A stretch of DNA of 64,000 nt from Pseudomonadota bacterium (GTDB lineage: Bacteria; Pseudomonadota; Gammaproteobacteria; UBA9339): positions 1-64,000 of the forward strand of contig JAJXWM010000007.1 in NCBI GenBank assembly GCA_021781615.1, written 5' to 3'. The notes under the pieces are model-generated. The model searched no databases. It saw only the letters and a list, made by a program, of their open reading frames with translations, and had not been told where the DNA came from. This document shows, one piece after another, positions 44,388-54,250 of the stretch (the first letter of the stretch is position 1; each line of letters starts with the position of its first letter). Both the position numbers and the translations under genes were made by a program.

Positions 44388-45716
44388 ATGCGTAAAATCA
44401 AAATATTAATTTTTAGTTTGTTAATCTTAAGTTCGGCAGCTATTTTTGGTATAGCAGAATCATTTAGGTTCGAATCTTTGCCTTTCTCAGATGGATTAAA
44501 GCGTCTTGCTACAGTTATTGCTGTAGTAAAAAAGAACTATTATAAAGAGCTCGATGATTCTAATTTAATTACGCGAGCTATTAGTGGGATGCTTAGTAGT
44601 CTTGATCCACATTCAGAATATCTTGACCAAGAAGCTTTTAAAAATCTTGAAATAATGACTTGGGGTAAACTTGGTGGAATTGGCGTTGAACTTATTCCTG
44701 ACCAAGGGGTAATTAAAGTTATTAGCCCGCTAGATGATACTCCTGCTTACAAGGCTGGTATTAAGTCTGGCGATTATATAATAAAGATCAATAATATAGT
44801 TGTGCGCGATTTAACTTCAACGGCAGCGGTTAATATGCTGCGTGGAAAGAAAGGAAGTTTTGTAAAAATAACTGTTATCCGTAAAGGGGTGAATAAACCC
44901 CTGGTGTTTAATTTACGTCGTGAAATAATTAAAATTAATACGGTTAAAGAAAAGATGCTAGAGCCAGGGTATGGTTATATCAGGGTGGCTCAATTTCAAG
45001 AGCCGACCGAAAGAGACATGTTGCGTGCCATTAAGAGCCTGCAGCGTTCTTCAAGAAAGGGACTTAAAGGATTGATTCTGGATCTTCGTGATAATCCGGG
45101 TGGGCTGGTTGATCCAGCAGTACAAATGGCCGATGATTTTCTTGATGCCAGGAGCCTAAAAGATAATGATTTAATTGTTTATGCTAAGGGCCAAGATGAC
45201 GAGGAAGTAATGTCTGCCAAAGCAACATCTGGCGATATGTTGCCTGGCGTCTCCATGGTAGTTTTAATTAACGGAGGTTCTGCTTCTTCTAGTGAAATTG
45301 TTGCCGGTGCTTTGCAGGATCATAAACGGGCTATTGTTGTGGGTACTAGAAGTTTTGGTAAAGGTTCGATGCAGACAGTTATTCCGATTGATAAATCTAC
45401 CGCTCTCAAACTGACTACGGCTCTTTACTATACTCCTAAGGGGCGCTCGATTCAGGCGAAAGGAATTGAGCCAGACATTAATGTAGAAAATATTCGACTT
45501 ACCCAAGATAGTAGTGAAGATCAGGATGCCCTAAAGCTTGATGAATCAGCATTTATTGATCATATTCAGAATGGGGATGAGAATAGCGCTAGTATTTCTA
45601 AAAATATAGAGAAACAGCAGAAACAATCGAAGGTAGAGTTGGCATTAGCATACAGAGATTATCCGCTGTATGAAGCATTACACATTTTGAAGAGTCAAAA
45701 TATAACACGGGAATAA
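44388..45716 (+). CDS. ctpA: C-terminal processing protease, S41 family
   Basis: 442 residues. N-terminal signal or anchor helix (IKILIFSLLILSSAAIFGIA), a PDZ domain at about 95-180 (LGGIGVELIPDQGVIKVISPLDDTPAYKAGIKSGD) and the S41 core with catalytic Ser300 (NGGSASSSE) and Lys325 (SFGKGSMQT), 25 residues apart as usual. It acts in the periplasm on protein C-termini and cell-wall hydrolases. AAAGGA precedes the ATG. Position after envC is conserved in gammaproteobacteria. Confidence 0.93.
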   Translation: MRKIKILIFSLLILSSAAIFGIAESFRFESLPFSDGLKRLATVIAVVKKNYYKELDDSNLITRAISGMLSSLDPHSEYLDQEAFKNLEIMTWGKLGGIGVELIPDQGVIKVISPLDDTPAYKAGIKSGDYIIKINNIVVRDLTSTAAVNMLRGKKGSFVKITVIRKGVNKPLVFNLRREIIKINTVKEKMLEPGYGYIRVAQFQEPTERDMLRAIKSLQRSSRKGLKGLILDLRDNPGGLVDPAVQMADDFLDARSLKDNDLIVYAKGQDDEEVMSAKATSGDMLPGVSMVVLINGGSASSSEIVAGALQDHKRAIVVGTRSFGKGSMQTVIPIDKSTALKLTTALYYTPKGRSIQAKGIEPDINVENIRLTQDSSEDQDALKLDESAFIDHIQNGDENSASISKNIEKQQKQSKVELALAYRDYPLYEALHILKSQNITRE

Positions 45717-45733
45717 AAAAACGAGGATCCATT

Positions 45734-47026
45734 ATGGCAACACCAGCTAAAGCATCCAAACTCAATATGTTTCTTTCTTGGCTTGTCGTGTTAACTTCGG
45801 CGCTATTTTTTTTCTATAATTTTATTCAAATGAATTTATTTAATTCTATTAATTCGAGTTTGGTAAAGGAGTTTGGCTTTAGCGCCGAACGTCTCGGTTA
45901 TCTATATGCTTTTTATTCTTATGGTAATGTTTTGTTTTTATTTCCTGCCGGGATGTTATTAGATCGGTTTTCAGTGCGTAAAATTTTATTAGTGGTGTTT
46001 ACCATCTCAGTTATTGCTACTTATATTTTTTCAAATGTAAGTGATTTTTGGATTATGAATGCATCACGGTTTGCTATTGGTGCTACGGGCGCGTTCGGTT
46101 TTTTATCATCAATAAGATTAGCTTCCCGTTGGTTTGATCCGCGACATATGGCTTTAGTAATTGGTATGGTTGTAACTATGGCGGTGCTTGGTGGTATAGC
46201 TGCACAAGCCCCATTAACTTGGTTTACGCAAGAATTAGGTTGGCGTCCTGCGCTGCAGATAGTAGCGATTCTTGGCCTGGTTTTGATCGCTATCCAATTT
46301 ATAATTGTGCGTGATGAACCAAAAGGTCTAGAAAAGATTGAGGTTAAGGAACATGTGCAACTTGAAAAACTTGGTTTTTGGCATTCATTAGGTATTGCGA
46401 TCGTCAACAAACAGAATTGGTTAAGTGGTATTTATATCAGCTTAGTTAACTTGCCGCTTTTTGTTTTTGGTGGTATTTGGGGGGTGTCATATTTAACCCA
46501 AGTTCATAACTTCGATTCATCGCAAGCGACGGCAGTAATCACTATGATGTTTGTCGGGATGATGATTGGTTCACCACTATCCGGATGGCTTTCTGATAGG
46601 GTAAAGTTGCGTAAGCTGCCAATGATTATTGGTGCAATTCTATCTTTATCAGTAATGTCAGCGGTGGTGTTTGCTCCGACTTTATCTTTTGCCGCTGAAA
46701 TTTGTTTATATTTGCTGTTGGGATTAGTTATTAGTTCACAAGTTATAGGTTATCCAGTAATAGCGGAAAGCAATATTCATTCTATCACCGCTACTGCCAC
46801 TAGTCTTAGCTCGGTTTTGATCATGTCTGGTGGGATGTTGGTGCCATTTTTTGGTTGGTTGTTAGATCAATCGGGTGGGGCGCAAATGATAAATGGCGTA
46901 AAAATATATTCTGCTGCTGATTTTTTACAAGCTAATTATATGCTGTTGATTGGATTACTTATTGCTTTGATTGCCTCCTTGTTAATTAAGGAGACCTATT
47001 GTAAGCAGCTGCATAAGCAACAATAG
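45734..47026 (+). CDS. Major facilitator superfamily transporter
   Basis: 430 residues, twelve predicted membrane helices, with the MFS loop motif after TM2 (PAGMLLDRFSVRKI) and its counterpart in the second half (LSGWLSDRVKLRKLP). The type is close to the numerous Legionella/Coxiella MFS proteins that include the Pht amino-acid/nucleoside transporters, but the substrate cannot be read from sequence. It begins 17 bp after ctpA with GAGG upstream, so it is probably co-transcribed. Confidence 0.85.
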   Translation: MATPAKASKLNMFLSWLVVLTSALFFFYNFIQMNLFNSINSSLVKEFGFSAERLGYLYAFYSYGNVLFLFPAGMLLDRFSVRKILLVVFTISVIATYIFSNVSDFWIMNASRFAIGATGAFGFLSSIRLASRWFDPRHMALVIGMVVTMAVLGGIAAQAPLTWFTQELGWRPALQIVAILGLVLIAIQFIIVRDEPKGLEKIEVKEHVQLEKLGFWHSLGIAIVNKQNWLSGIYISLVNLPLFVFGGIWGVSYLTQVHNFDSSQATAVITMMFVGMMIGSPLSGWLSDRVKLRKLPMIIGAILSLSVMSAVVFAPTLSFAAEICLYLLLGLVISSQVIGYPVIAESNIHSITATATSLSSVLIMSGGMLVPFFGWLLDQSGGAQMINGVKIYSAADFLQANYMLLIGLLIALIASLLIKETYCKQLHKQQ

Positions 47027-47065
47027 TATTGTTCACCTAGGTTCTTTGCCATACCGAGTCTATTT

Positions 47066-47500
47066 ATGGGAGAAAAAAATATTTTCCTAGCTTTTGATTA
47101 CGGAACCCGCAACATTGGAGTTGCGGTTGGGCAAAAAATCACTCAAAGTGCTACCGTGCTTGCCCCTCTTCTTGCAAAAAATACTATCCCCCCGTGGCAT
47201 AAGATTGATGAATTAATTAAAAGTTGGCAACCTCAAGCACTAGTAGTTGGTGTGCCATATCAGAAGGATGGTAGTGATTTAAAGGTTACCAAGTTTGCTA
47301 AAAATTTTATTGCTGAATTAGAAAAGCGTTATCGGCTTCCAGTATATGCAGCTGAGGAACGTTTTACTACCAAGGCGGCAAGAGAAAAAATATTTGAGCA
47401 TGGTGGTTATAAAGCTTTACAAAAAGAATCAGTAGATAGTTTGGCAGCGAAGCTGATTCTAGAAGAGTGGATGAGTACCGATTCTGCGGATAAAAAATAG
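47066..47500 (+). CDS. ruvX: Pre-16S rRNA nuclease / Holliday-junction resolvase homologue YqgF
   Basis: 144 residues. RNase-H-like fold with the family motifs LAFDYGTRNIGVAVG (first acidic residue), ALVVGVPYQKDGS, YAAEERFTTKAA and SVDSLAAKLILEEW. YqgF matures the 5' end of 16S rRNA and is essential in E. coli. It is commonly linked to yqgE, which is not seen here. Confidence 0.93.
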   Translation: MGEKNIFLAFDYGTRNIGVAVGQKITQSATVLAPLLAKNTIPPWHKIDELIKSWQPQALVVGVPYQKDGSDLKVTKFAKNFIAELEKRYRLPVYAAEERFTTKAAREKIFEHGGYKALQKESVDSLAAKLILEEWMSTDSADKK

Positions 47501-47526
47501 TAGTTTGTGGTTGCCAAACAAAAATG

Positions 47527-47720
47527 CCATATGGGGCTGTTGAAATCCGAGTTTAAAAGATGATTTTTTTAACACATTAGCAGTCCCGAAGGGGATAAAT
47601 ATAATAGCCCAGCCTAAGACCAACGTTGTTTGCGGGTCGCAGAGCTGGGTAAATTGGGCGAAATGAATCATAGCTCGCAGAGCGAGATAAAAATTCAGAT
47701 TTCAACAGTCCCCATATTGG
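47527..47720. mobile_element. MITE-like element with REP core
   Basis: Ends CCATATGGGGCTGTTGAAATC (47527-47547) and GATTTCAACAGTCCCCATAT-TGG (47698-47720) are inverted repeats with one or two mismatches. The interior has a CAGTCCCGAAGGGG motif, AGCCCAGCCTAAGACCAACG with TTGTTTGCGGGTCGCAGAGCT and AGCTCGCAGAGCGAG. The core matches the palindromes around the two HUH transposase genes, so this is a non-autonomous relative. It fills the gap between ruvX and the third propeller gene. Confidence 0.8.
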
Positions 47721-47833
47721 TGATCATTTTAACGTTAGTTTATTGTAGATTTAACTTCTTGTTTAGGTTAGAATCTAACAAAAGCAGCTAAAGTTTTTAA
47801 AGGATTGGATTCACATTGCTAAGGAGGGTTGTT

Positions 47834-50332
47834 ATGTGTAACAGTAATTCCAAAAGGTTAATCGTAGTATTTTTCTTTTTGTCACTTTTTTTTGTCAGAA
47901 CAAGTTATGCTACTTTTGATGCTCATGATACTAAATCTGCTGCAGTGATGATTGGTGGAATTGGGGTTATTAGCGCTATAATTGCTTCTGCAGCTGCATT
48001 CTTCCATCATAATGATGCTTCAGCCAATAAGGGCAACGAGACCAATAAGAACGACGAGACCAATAAGGGCAACGAGAACAATAAGAGCAGCGATGCTGGT
48101 AGTACCGAAAATACAGGGAGATTAGAGGATAGCGGTGTTTTTTTTGATGATGCTGGAACGCGAAATTTAGAGTTGGTCAATAGATCTACTGGGCCGATAA
48201 CAATAAATAGTGTAGCACTTGTTGGTGATGTTGATGGTGTAAGCGTCGGTACCATTGGCGAAGATTGCAAATCTATGTTACCAGAAAGTACTTGTAAAGT
48301 TCCCTTAACAGCTACGTCAGATGCTTATGGTAGTGGTGGTCAAGCTATTGTTACTTACAATGACGGTAAAACATTAACAGCCAACGTCACGGTAGCTGAT
48401 ACCACTTTAATGTTATATGAAGGAACAGTTCCTCAAAACAGTGACATTTTTGTGGTGACAAATAGAGGAGGTCACGTAACAAGAACATTTGCGTATACAA
48501 ATACAGGAAAATTTAGTTGGCAAACTCCGGAGATATCTTGGCAATCTCCATTTGATAATCCAAATGGAGAAGTGGTTACTATTAGTAATAATACTTGCAG
48601 TGGTGCGGCTATTATACCTGGTGGTTCTTGTACTTTCGACTTAACCGTTAAGTATGACAACCCGGGGGATTGGGGAATTTTACAAGCCACAGGAGCAAAT
48701 ATTAAGACTTATCTTCAAAATTTCCTTGCTGCTAATGGTTTATCAGTTGCAATAAATGAAGATACAGAGGCAAATCATTTAGGATACCGTGCTCTAAAAA
48801 TTACCAACGCTATTACAGATCCTAAGGTTGGGAGAAATATGTGGATAAGTGACATAAATGTTGGCGGAAATTTACTAGTTGGTTTAAGTGGCGCCCAACC
48901 TGTTGTTAAATATTGCGCTAAAGATGATGATCCTACCGATAGTGAGTCATGTATATACAAAACAGATTGCGACATTGCTCCTGGTAGCAATCCTTCTATT
49001 TCTCTAGCTAGTGGTAAGAGTTGTTTGATATGGTTTAAGGCCCGCGAGAAAAATCGTGATGAAACAATTATCGATTTACAAAGTATTCCGAGTGCCGTAG
49101 GGAAAATCACTGTAACCATCGCAGGAAAAAAAGAGAAAGCTGACAAAACAACCTCTCCTACAAAATATGACTGGGTCAGTTTCGAAGACTATGAGCGAGA
49201 GAGTACACTTACTGCAAGCTATGATAAATCTCTTTATGTTGGAGGAGACTTTAGCACAGCTGGAGGAGTCGCTAACACTAATACAAAGTATATTGCAAAA
49301 TGGGATGGTTCAGCATGGTCGGCATTAACTACCAGCACCGGTCTAGCTGGCACTGTTTATGCTCTTACTAGCATGCGTGGTGATCTTTATGTAGGAGGAA
49401 ATTTTCCTGGTGCTGGATCAAGTACGGTAAACTATATAGCCAAGTGGGATGGTTCAGCATGGTCTGGTTTATTTCCTTCTGGTGGCTCTGATGCTGGTTT
49501 AGATGGAATAGTTTATGCTTTGACTAATCTAAATGACACTCTTTATGTAGGCGGTAAATTTGGCACTGCAAAAGGCGGAATCACATTAAATAATGTTGCT
49601 AAATGGGATAGTATTAATCTCTCTTGGCAGGCTTTAAATGATGCAACACAAACCATTGTTGGGACAAATAAGGATGTTTATGCTCTAACTAGCGATGGTA
49701 GTGATGTCTATTTTGGTGGTTTTTTTACTCAGGTAAAGGGAGCGGTAATAAGATTTATTAGTAAATGGGATAGCCTGTTGAGTAAATGGTCAACATGTCC
49801 TCCTGGTACAAGCGGATTTGTTTATGCTTTAACCAATATGAATGGCAATATTTATGTTGGAGGAGAATTTGAGTCTGTTGGTAATACCACAGTAAACAAT
49901 ATCGCAAAATGGGATGGCTCAACGTGGTCGCCCCTGGGGTTTGGAACTTCTGCTAATGGTGGTGTTTATGCTTTAACGACCCTAGATAATGATCTATATG
50001 TAGGGGGAAGATTTGATGCTGCTGGGTCAATTACAGCAAATAATATTGCCAAATGGAATAGCGTACAAAATTGGTCAACGTTGGTAAGTGATAACGATAA
50101 CGGGATCCCTGGGGTAAATGGGAGAGTTCGTGCTATAGCTGGTTTGAATGATGAAATTTATCTAGGTGGAGAATTTAGTAGTGCTGGGGGAGTACCGGCA
50201 AACTATATAGCAACATGGGATAGGTCAGCACAAGTGTGGCTACCACTTGATGTTGGTATAACCCAAGGACATGTAGTTAATGCTCTTGCTATTGCTTCTT
50301 CGCTAACAATAGTCGGGTACGCCAAACAGTAA
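47834..50332 (+). CDS. Giant exported beta-propeller protein, copy 3
   Basis: 832 residues from ATG 47834, behind AAGGAGG; a TTG at 47816 lies before the ribosome site. Signal peptide to about residue 26 (RTSYA), a Gly-rich hydrophobic segment (SAAVMIGGIGVISAIIASAAAFF) that may be a membrane helix, then a linker of NKGNET/NKNDET units, Ig-like domains with paired Cys, and seven blades: LYVGGDFSTAGG, LYVGGNFPGAG, LYVGGKFGTAK, VYFGGFFTQVK, IYVGGEFESVG, LYVGGRFDAAG and IYLGGEFSSAGG, each with .(A/S)KWD...W. It is the best-preserved propeller of the three and the clearest guide to the family. Confidence 0.85.
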   Translation: MCNSNSKRLIVVFFFLSLFFVRTSYATFDAHDTKSAAVMIGGIGVISAIIASAAAFFHHNDASANKGNETNKNDETNKGNENNKSSDAGSTENTGRLEDSGVFFDDAGTRNLELVNRSTGPITINSVALVGDVDGVSVGTIGEDCKSMLPESTCKVPLTATSDAYGSGGQAIVTYNDGKTLTANVTVADTTLMLYEGTVPQNSDIFVVTNRGGHVTRTFAYTNTGKFSWQTPEISWQSPFDNPNGEVVTISNNTCSGAAIIPGGSCTFDLTVKYDNPGDWGILQATGANIKTYLQNFLAANGLSVAINEDTEANHLGYRALKITNAITDPKVGRNMWISDINVGGNLLVGLSGAQPVVKYCAKDDDPTDSESCIYKTDCDIAPGSNPSISLASGKSCLIWFKAREKNRDETIIDLQSIPSAVGKITVTIAGKKEKADKTTSPTKYDWVSFEDYERESTLTASYDKSLYVGGDFSTAGGVANTNTKYIAKWDGSAWSALTTSTGLAGTVYALTSMRGDLYVGGNFPGAGSSTVNYIAKWDGSAWSGLFPSGGSDAGLDGIVYALTNLNDTLYVGGKFGTAKGGITLNNVAKWDSINLSWQALNDATQTIVGTNKDVYALTSDGSDVYFGGFFTQVKGAVIRFISKWDSLLSKWSTCPPGTSGFVYALTNMNGNIYVGGEFESVGNTTVNNIAKWDGSTWSPLGFGTSANGGVYALTTLDNDLYVGGRFDAAGSITANNIAKWNSVQNWSTLVSDNDNGIPGVNGRVRAIAGLNDEIYLGGEFSSAGGVPANYIATWDRSAQVWLPLDVGITQGHVVNALAIASSLTIVGYAKQ

Positions 50333-50362
50333 GCATTAATGGTGGTAGGTCGATGAGCTACA

Positions 50363-51553
50363 CTATTTCCGCCATATCCTGGGGTCTTGCTGCGTAAATA
50401 TAGATAGGTGTATTGGATCAATTCTCTGAACAGAGGGCGTAACTTCAGTGACTTTTATTACATCTAGTCCCCCATTTTGTTGAGACCCTTCTCCGGTATA
50501 GCTACAATTATAATTCCATCCGGTATACAAATAATCTTCAAATACCGCGACCCCATTATAATTTTCTCCCGCCCTGCAATTTGTACTTGCAGTCAAAGTT
50601 GGGGCGGCGACATTTTTTACATTAACTAACTGCATTCCTTGACCAACCAAATATGCGCATGTTCCTCGGATGAACACATCAGAAGCCGTTTTATTCGTAA
50701 TCATTCTTCCAGCCAAAGTAGGGTGTGTCTGATTGTTTGCCAGATTGAATATACCTAGGCCATCTCCATTAGCTGTAAATAAATAATTTCCTTGGGTTGT
50801 TATTCCGTCAGGACGCATTTCGTTTACATCTATTTGTCCTGTTAAAAAAGGGTTATATGGATCAGTTATGTCATATACATATACATACAGGCAGTTTTTA
50901 GTCTCGGTTACGTATGCGTAGTTACCATGAATCGCTATTTTTCCAAGCTCTGTTCCATATATAGTGTCACCAATCCCAATTAAGCTAGGCATAGAGGGGT
51001 CTGTAACATCGACAACTAACAGTGCGCTATCGAAAGGACCTAAGTGAGTTACGTATACATAATTACCAACAACAGCTATTCCTTTTAAGGTCCCAGTCAC
51101 ATAGTGTCCTACTTCTACTGGTGCTGCTGGATTTGTTATATCTATTGCTTTTACCCCACCACCTAAACATGCCAAATAGGCATAATTTCCCACGACAGCT
51201 AGCGCAAATATCGTATTATTTGGGTAATCTATACCCCCAACAAAAGAAGGATTTGATGACCTACTGATATTAAGAATTTTAAAACCACCTTCACCGCCTA
51301 TATATGCATATTTTCCTACGACAGCCACCGCTTTAGTACGACTATCTTGGGTGATTTGACAGGAATTTGAGCCCCAAGTACCGGCGAATTCAGGGACCTT
51401 GGCAAAAGATGTTGTAGGGCATAATAATAAACTCAGCAAAATGATTGTATTCAAAAAAGAGATAAGCTGATTATAAGGTACAAAAGGTATAACGAAATTT
51501 TCTCTATATAAGTTTTTTTCTTCGTCTAACTTGCTTATGGTTACCGAGCTCAT
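50363..51553 (-). CDS. Exported LVIVD-repeat beta-propeller protein
   Basis: 396 residues. AGGAGA precedes the ATG. An N-terminal 30-residue charged stretch and a hydrophobic segment (LISFLNTIILLSLLLCPTTSFA) form a long signal peptide or anchor. The body repeats a pattern of about 43 residues, VVGNYAYLA...GGVKAIDITNPAAPVEVGHY, at least six times; this is the LVIVD repeat known from bacterial surface propellers. It converges on the giant propeller gene with 30 bp between them. Likely extracytoplasmic; ligand unknown. Confidence 0.82.
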   Translation of the reverse strand: MSSVTISKLDEEKNLYRENFVIPFVPYNQLISFLNTIILLSLLLCPTTSFAKVPEFAGTWGSNSCQITQDSRTKAVAVVGKYAYIGGEGGFKILNISRSSNPSFVGGIDYPNNTIFALAVVGNYAYLACLGGGVKAIDITNPAAPVEVGHYVTGTLKGIAVVGNYVYVTHLGPFDSALLVVDVTDPSMPSLIGIGDTIYGTELGKIAIHGNYAYVTETKNCLYVYVYDITDPYNPFLTGQIDVNEMRPDGITTQGNYLFTANGDGLGIFNLANNQTHPTLAGRMITNKTASDVFIRGTCAYLVGQGMQLVNVKNVAAPTLTASTNCRAGENYNGVAVFEDYLYTGWNYNCSYTGEGSQQNGGLDVIKVTEVTPSVQRIDPIHLSIFTQQDPRIWRK

Positions 51554-51705
51554 ATTTTATCTCCTAGAAAAATTAAAATAAATCCACCGTTTAGATAAAT
51601 TCTGTCTGCATTCATAGCATTTGAGACTTCCAGCGCAGCAAATATTGGCTAGTATACTGTGGAGGAGCAAAATCGCCAAGCGAATGATGTGGCTTTGTAA
51701 AAATT

Positions 51706-51734
51706 TTGCAACCAGTCATCTATTTAGCTAGAAT
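51706..51734 (+). promoter_or_regulatory. Promoter of rpe, giving an almost leaderless mRNA
   Basis: TTGCAA (51706-51711), 17-base spacer, TAGAAT (51729-51734). Transcription starting 7 bases on would begin near 51741, two bases before the rpe ATG. No Shine-Dalgarno is visible before that ATG (GACCCCG). Confidence 0.5.
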
Positions 51735-51742
51735 AGACCCCG

Positions 51743-52417
51743 ATGCGAAAACCTTTGATTGCTCCTTCGATTTTGTCCGCTGACTTTGCTCGCTTGGGTG
51801 AAGAGGTCGAGTCTGTTTTAAAAGCGGGCGCTGATATTGTCCATTTTGATGTTATGGATAATCATTATGTGCCAAATTTAACTTTTGGACCAATGGTGTG
51901 TGCAGCATTACGTAAATATGGAATTCGTGCGCCAATCGATGTGCATCTAATGACCGAGCCGGTTGACGATCTAATAGTTAATTTTGCCAAAGCTGGGGCA
52001 ACTTATATAACCTTTCATCCAGAAGCTTCCTATCATGTTGATCGTAGTTTGCAACTGATTCGTGATGAGGGGTGTAAGGCTGGACTGGCGCTTAATCCTG
52101 CAACATCGCTCGATTGCTTGGAATATGTTTGGGAAAAGTTAGATTTGATTTTACTGATGTCGGTAAATCCTGGCTTTGGTGGGCAAAAGCTAATTCCAAG
52201 TGTTGTACCTAAAATTATTAAATTACGTTCTTTGATCGATAGCAAAAAGAGCAAACACTCGCCATTATTAGAAGTGGATGGTGGTATAAATCTTGATAAT
52301 TTTGAAAAGATTGCCAAGGCGGGTACAGATGTTTTTGTGGTCGGCTCAGCAATTTTTAATTACCCCGGGCAATATAAAAATATCATCACCAAAATGAGAG
52401 ATATGCTGGCAGGATAA
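51743..52417 (+). CDS. rpe: Ribulose-phosphate 3-epimerase
   Basis: 224 residues. [18 protein letters not shown] start, [38 protein letters not shown] and [10 protein letters not shown] match the metal and substrate sites of the TIM barrel. It interconverts ribulose-5-P and xylulose-5-P; rpiA lies 1 kb downstream on the other strand. The start agrees with E. coli Rpe within four residues. Confidence 0.96.
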   Translation: MRKPLIAPSILSADFARLGEEVESVLKAGADIVHFDVMDNHYVPNLTFGPMVCAALRKYGIRAPIDVHLMTEPVDDLIVNFAKAGATYITFHPEASYHVDRSLQLIRDEGCKAGLALNPATSLDCLEYVWEKLDLILLMSVNPGFGGQKLIPSVVPKIIKLRSLIDSKKSKHSPLLEVDGGINLDNFEKIAKAGTDVFVVGSAIFNYPGQYKNIITKMRDMLAG

Positions 52418-52440
52418 ACTTATTTTACGGAGGGTATAAT

Positions 52441-53301
52441 ATGACAGCAAAAATAATCGATGGTAATGCAGTATCAAAGCTTCTCCAACAAAAAATTGCC
52501 TCCGAGGTTAAGGAACGTGCCTCTAAGGGGTTACGGGCGCCAGGGCTAGCGGTGGTGATTGTTGGTGAAAATCCAGCATCAAAAATTTATGTTGGTAAAA
52601 AGCGTAAAATGTGCCAAGAGTTGGGTATGGTTTCTAGAGACTACAACTTACCAGCAACCGTCCCGGAAATTGAGCTTTTAAATTTGATTGATGCTTTAAA
52701 TAAAGATTATAATATCGACGGTATTTTGATTCAATTGCCGCTGCCCAAACATATTAATGGTAATAAGGTTTTAGAAAATATTCTCCCCGATAAAGATGTT
52801 GATGGTTTTCATCCATATAATATTGGCCAACTTTCAATTGGTCATCCAGTGCTTCGTCCTTGTACGCCTAAGGGTATTATGACCTTACTAAAATCTACCG
52901 GCATCGATTTAAAAGGGCTAAATGCCGTGGTTATTGGGGCATCCAATATCGTTGGTAAGCCAATGGCAATGGAGTTAATTAATGCTAGATGTACTGTTAC
53001 TGTTTGTCGTAGTACCACTCGTGATTTACCAGCGGTTGTTAGGCAAGCTGATATCGTAGTGGCCGCAACGGGAGTGGCACAAATGGTGAAAGGAGATTGG
53101 ATTAAATCTGGAGCAATCGTAATCGATGTTGGTATCAATAAACTACCTGATGGTAGGTTAGTTGGCGATGTCGACTTTGAAGCAGCTAAAGAAAAAGCTG
53201 GTTGGATTACCCCCGTGCCAGGCGGTGTTGGCCCAATGACGGTAGCGACGCTTATGGAAAACACGCTCTATTCGGCTACGGCTTTGCATGGTTTGGTCTA
53301 G
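52441..53301 (+). CDS. folD: Methylene-THF dehydrogenase / methenyl-THF cyclohydrolase
   Basis: 286 residues. Conserved segments: [19 protein letters not shown] (catalytic Lys), [46 protein letters not shown] and [13 protein letters not shown]. It supplies 10-formyl-THF for purine and fMet-tRNA synthesis. CGGAGGG precedes the ATG, 23 bp after rpe, so the two share an operon. Confidence 0.96.
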   Translation: MTAKIIDGNAVSKLLQQKIASEVKERASKGLRAPGLAVVIVGENPASKIYVGKKRKMCQELGMVSRDYNLPATVPEIELLNLIDALNKDYNIDGILIQLPLPKHINGNKVLENILPDKDVDGFHPYNIGQLSIGHPVLRPCTPKGIMTLLKSTGIDLKGLNAVVIGASNIVGKPMAMELINARCTVTVCRSTTRDLPAVVRQADIVVAATGVAQMVKGDWIKSGAIVIDVGINKLPDGRLVGDVDFEAAKEKAGWITPVPGGVGPMTVATLMENTLYSATALHGLV

Positions 53302-53375
53302 ATAACAGAGAGTTTTTTAATAAAAAACACAAATTTTGCCACGTTCGCGCGAGATTTTGCATAGTTCTTAGATAT

Positions 53376-54035
53376 TTACCTCGCGGTTGTAACGACACTA
53401 TTTTCAGTGCCTAGTAATAATATATCCGCTGGTCGATTAGCGAATAAACCGTTGGTTACGACACCGGGGATATTGTTTATTTCTTGCTCAAGTTTGATTG
53501 GCTCTAAGATTTCTAGATTCCAAACATCGATAATTTGGTTGCCATAATCGGTTATTAAACCTTCACGATAGACCGGAAATCCCCCAAGTTTTACGATATT
53601 TCTTGCGACAAAACTACGGGCGATGGGAATTACTTCAATTGGCAAGGGAAACTTGCCAAGAACTGCTACCTTTTTGCTGCTATCAGCAATACAGATAAAC
53701 TTTTTAGCAATTGCCGCAATAATTTTTTCTCCAGTTAAAGCAGCACCACCACCTTTGATCATTTGGAGGTTGCTGTTAACTTCATCGGCGCCATCGACAT
53801 ATATGGATAATTCATCTACGGAGTTTGGGTCGGTTAAGATGAAGCCAAGGGCTCTTAATTTAGTGGCGGTTACTTTTGAGCTGGCAACTACCCCGGCGAT
53901 TTTATCTTTTATGGTGGGGAGTTTATCAATAAAATAATTTACAGTGGATCCGGTTCCGATTCCGATCATGGAGTTTTCAGGAATATATTTTAATGCTTCT
54001 TCCGCCGCAATTTTTTTCATTTGATTGGTGTCCAT
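53376..54035 (-). CDS. rpiA: Ribose-5-phosphate isomerase A
   Basis: 219 residues. [43 protein letters not shown] and the C-terminal [22 protein letters not shown] are the RpiA signature, including the catalytic Glu in GEKI. AAGGA precedes the ATG. With rpe it covers both pentose-phosphate isomerisation steps. Confidence 0.96.
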   Translation of the reverse strand: MDTNQMKKIAAEEALKYIPENSMIGIGTGSTVNYFIDKLPTIKDKIAGVVASSKVTATKLRALGFILTDPNSVDELSIYVDGADEVNSNLQMIKGGGAALTGEKIIAAIAKKFICIADSSKKVAVLGKFPLPIEVIPIARSFVARNIVKLGGFPVYREGLITDYGNQIIDVWNLEILEPIKLEQEINNIPGVVTNGLFANRPADILLLGTENSVVTTAR

Positions 54036-54120
54036 AAATTTTCCTTTAGGATGGGTTGAGTTTTAGTTTGGATCTATTTTTATAATTCTAAATTAATTTA
54101 TGGTGAATACAAGAATAAAA

Positions 54121-54219
54121 TCTAAATTTCCTCGCAGCTTGCTGCGATGACAAAGCGATGGGGGATTGACCTTGGGGGAGAGGCGCAGCTCTCCCCCGGG
54201 CGAAGTCAGAAAATTGATT
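54121..54219. repeat. Family-A dispersed palindrome, copy lacking third hairpin
   Basis: TCTAAATTTCCTCGCAGC with TTGCTGCGATG, ACAAAGCGATGGGGGATT, GGGGGAGAGGCGCAGCTCTC-CCCC and GGGCGAAGTCAGAAAATTGATT. Compared with the 57-kb copy, the hairpin before the GAAGTCAG tail is deleted. It lies between rpiA and the oligopeptidase gene. Confidence 0.85.
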
Positions 54220-54250
54220 CGATCCCCGGCTTATATATTGCAGGTATCAC

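Noticed and set aside
46021-46410. 129-codon minus-strand frame
   Set aside because: Antisense to the MFS transporter helices; hydrophobic plus-strand codons produce open antisense frames.
52842-53264. 140-codon minus-strand frame
   Set aside because: Antisense to folD, with no Shine-Dalgarno and no recognisable protein.
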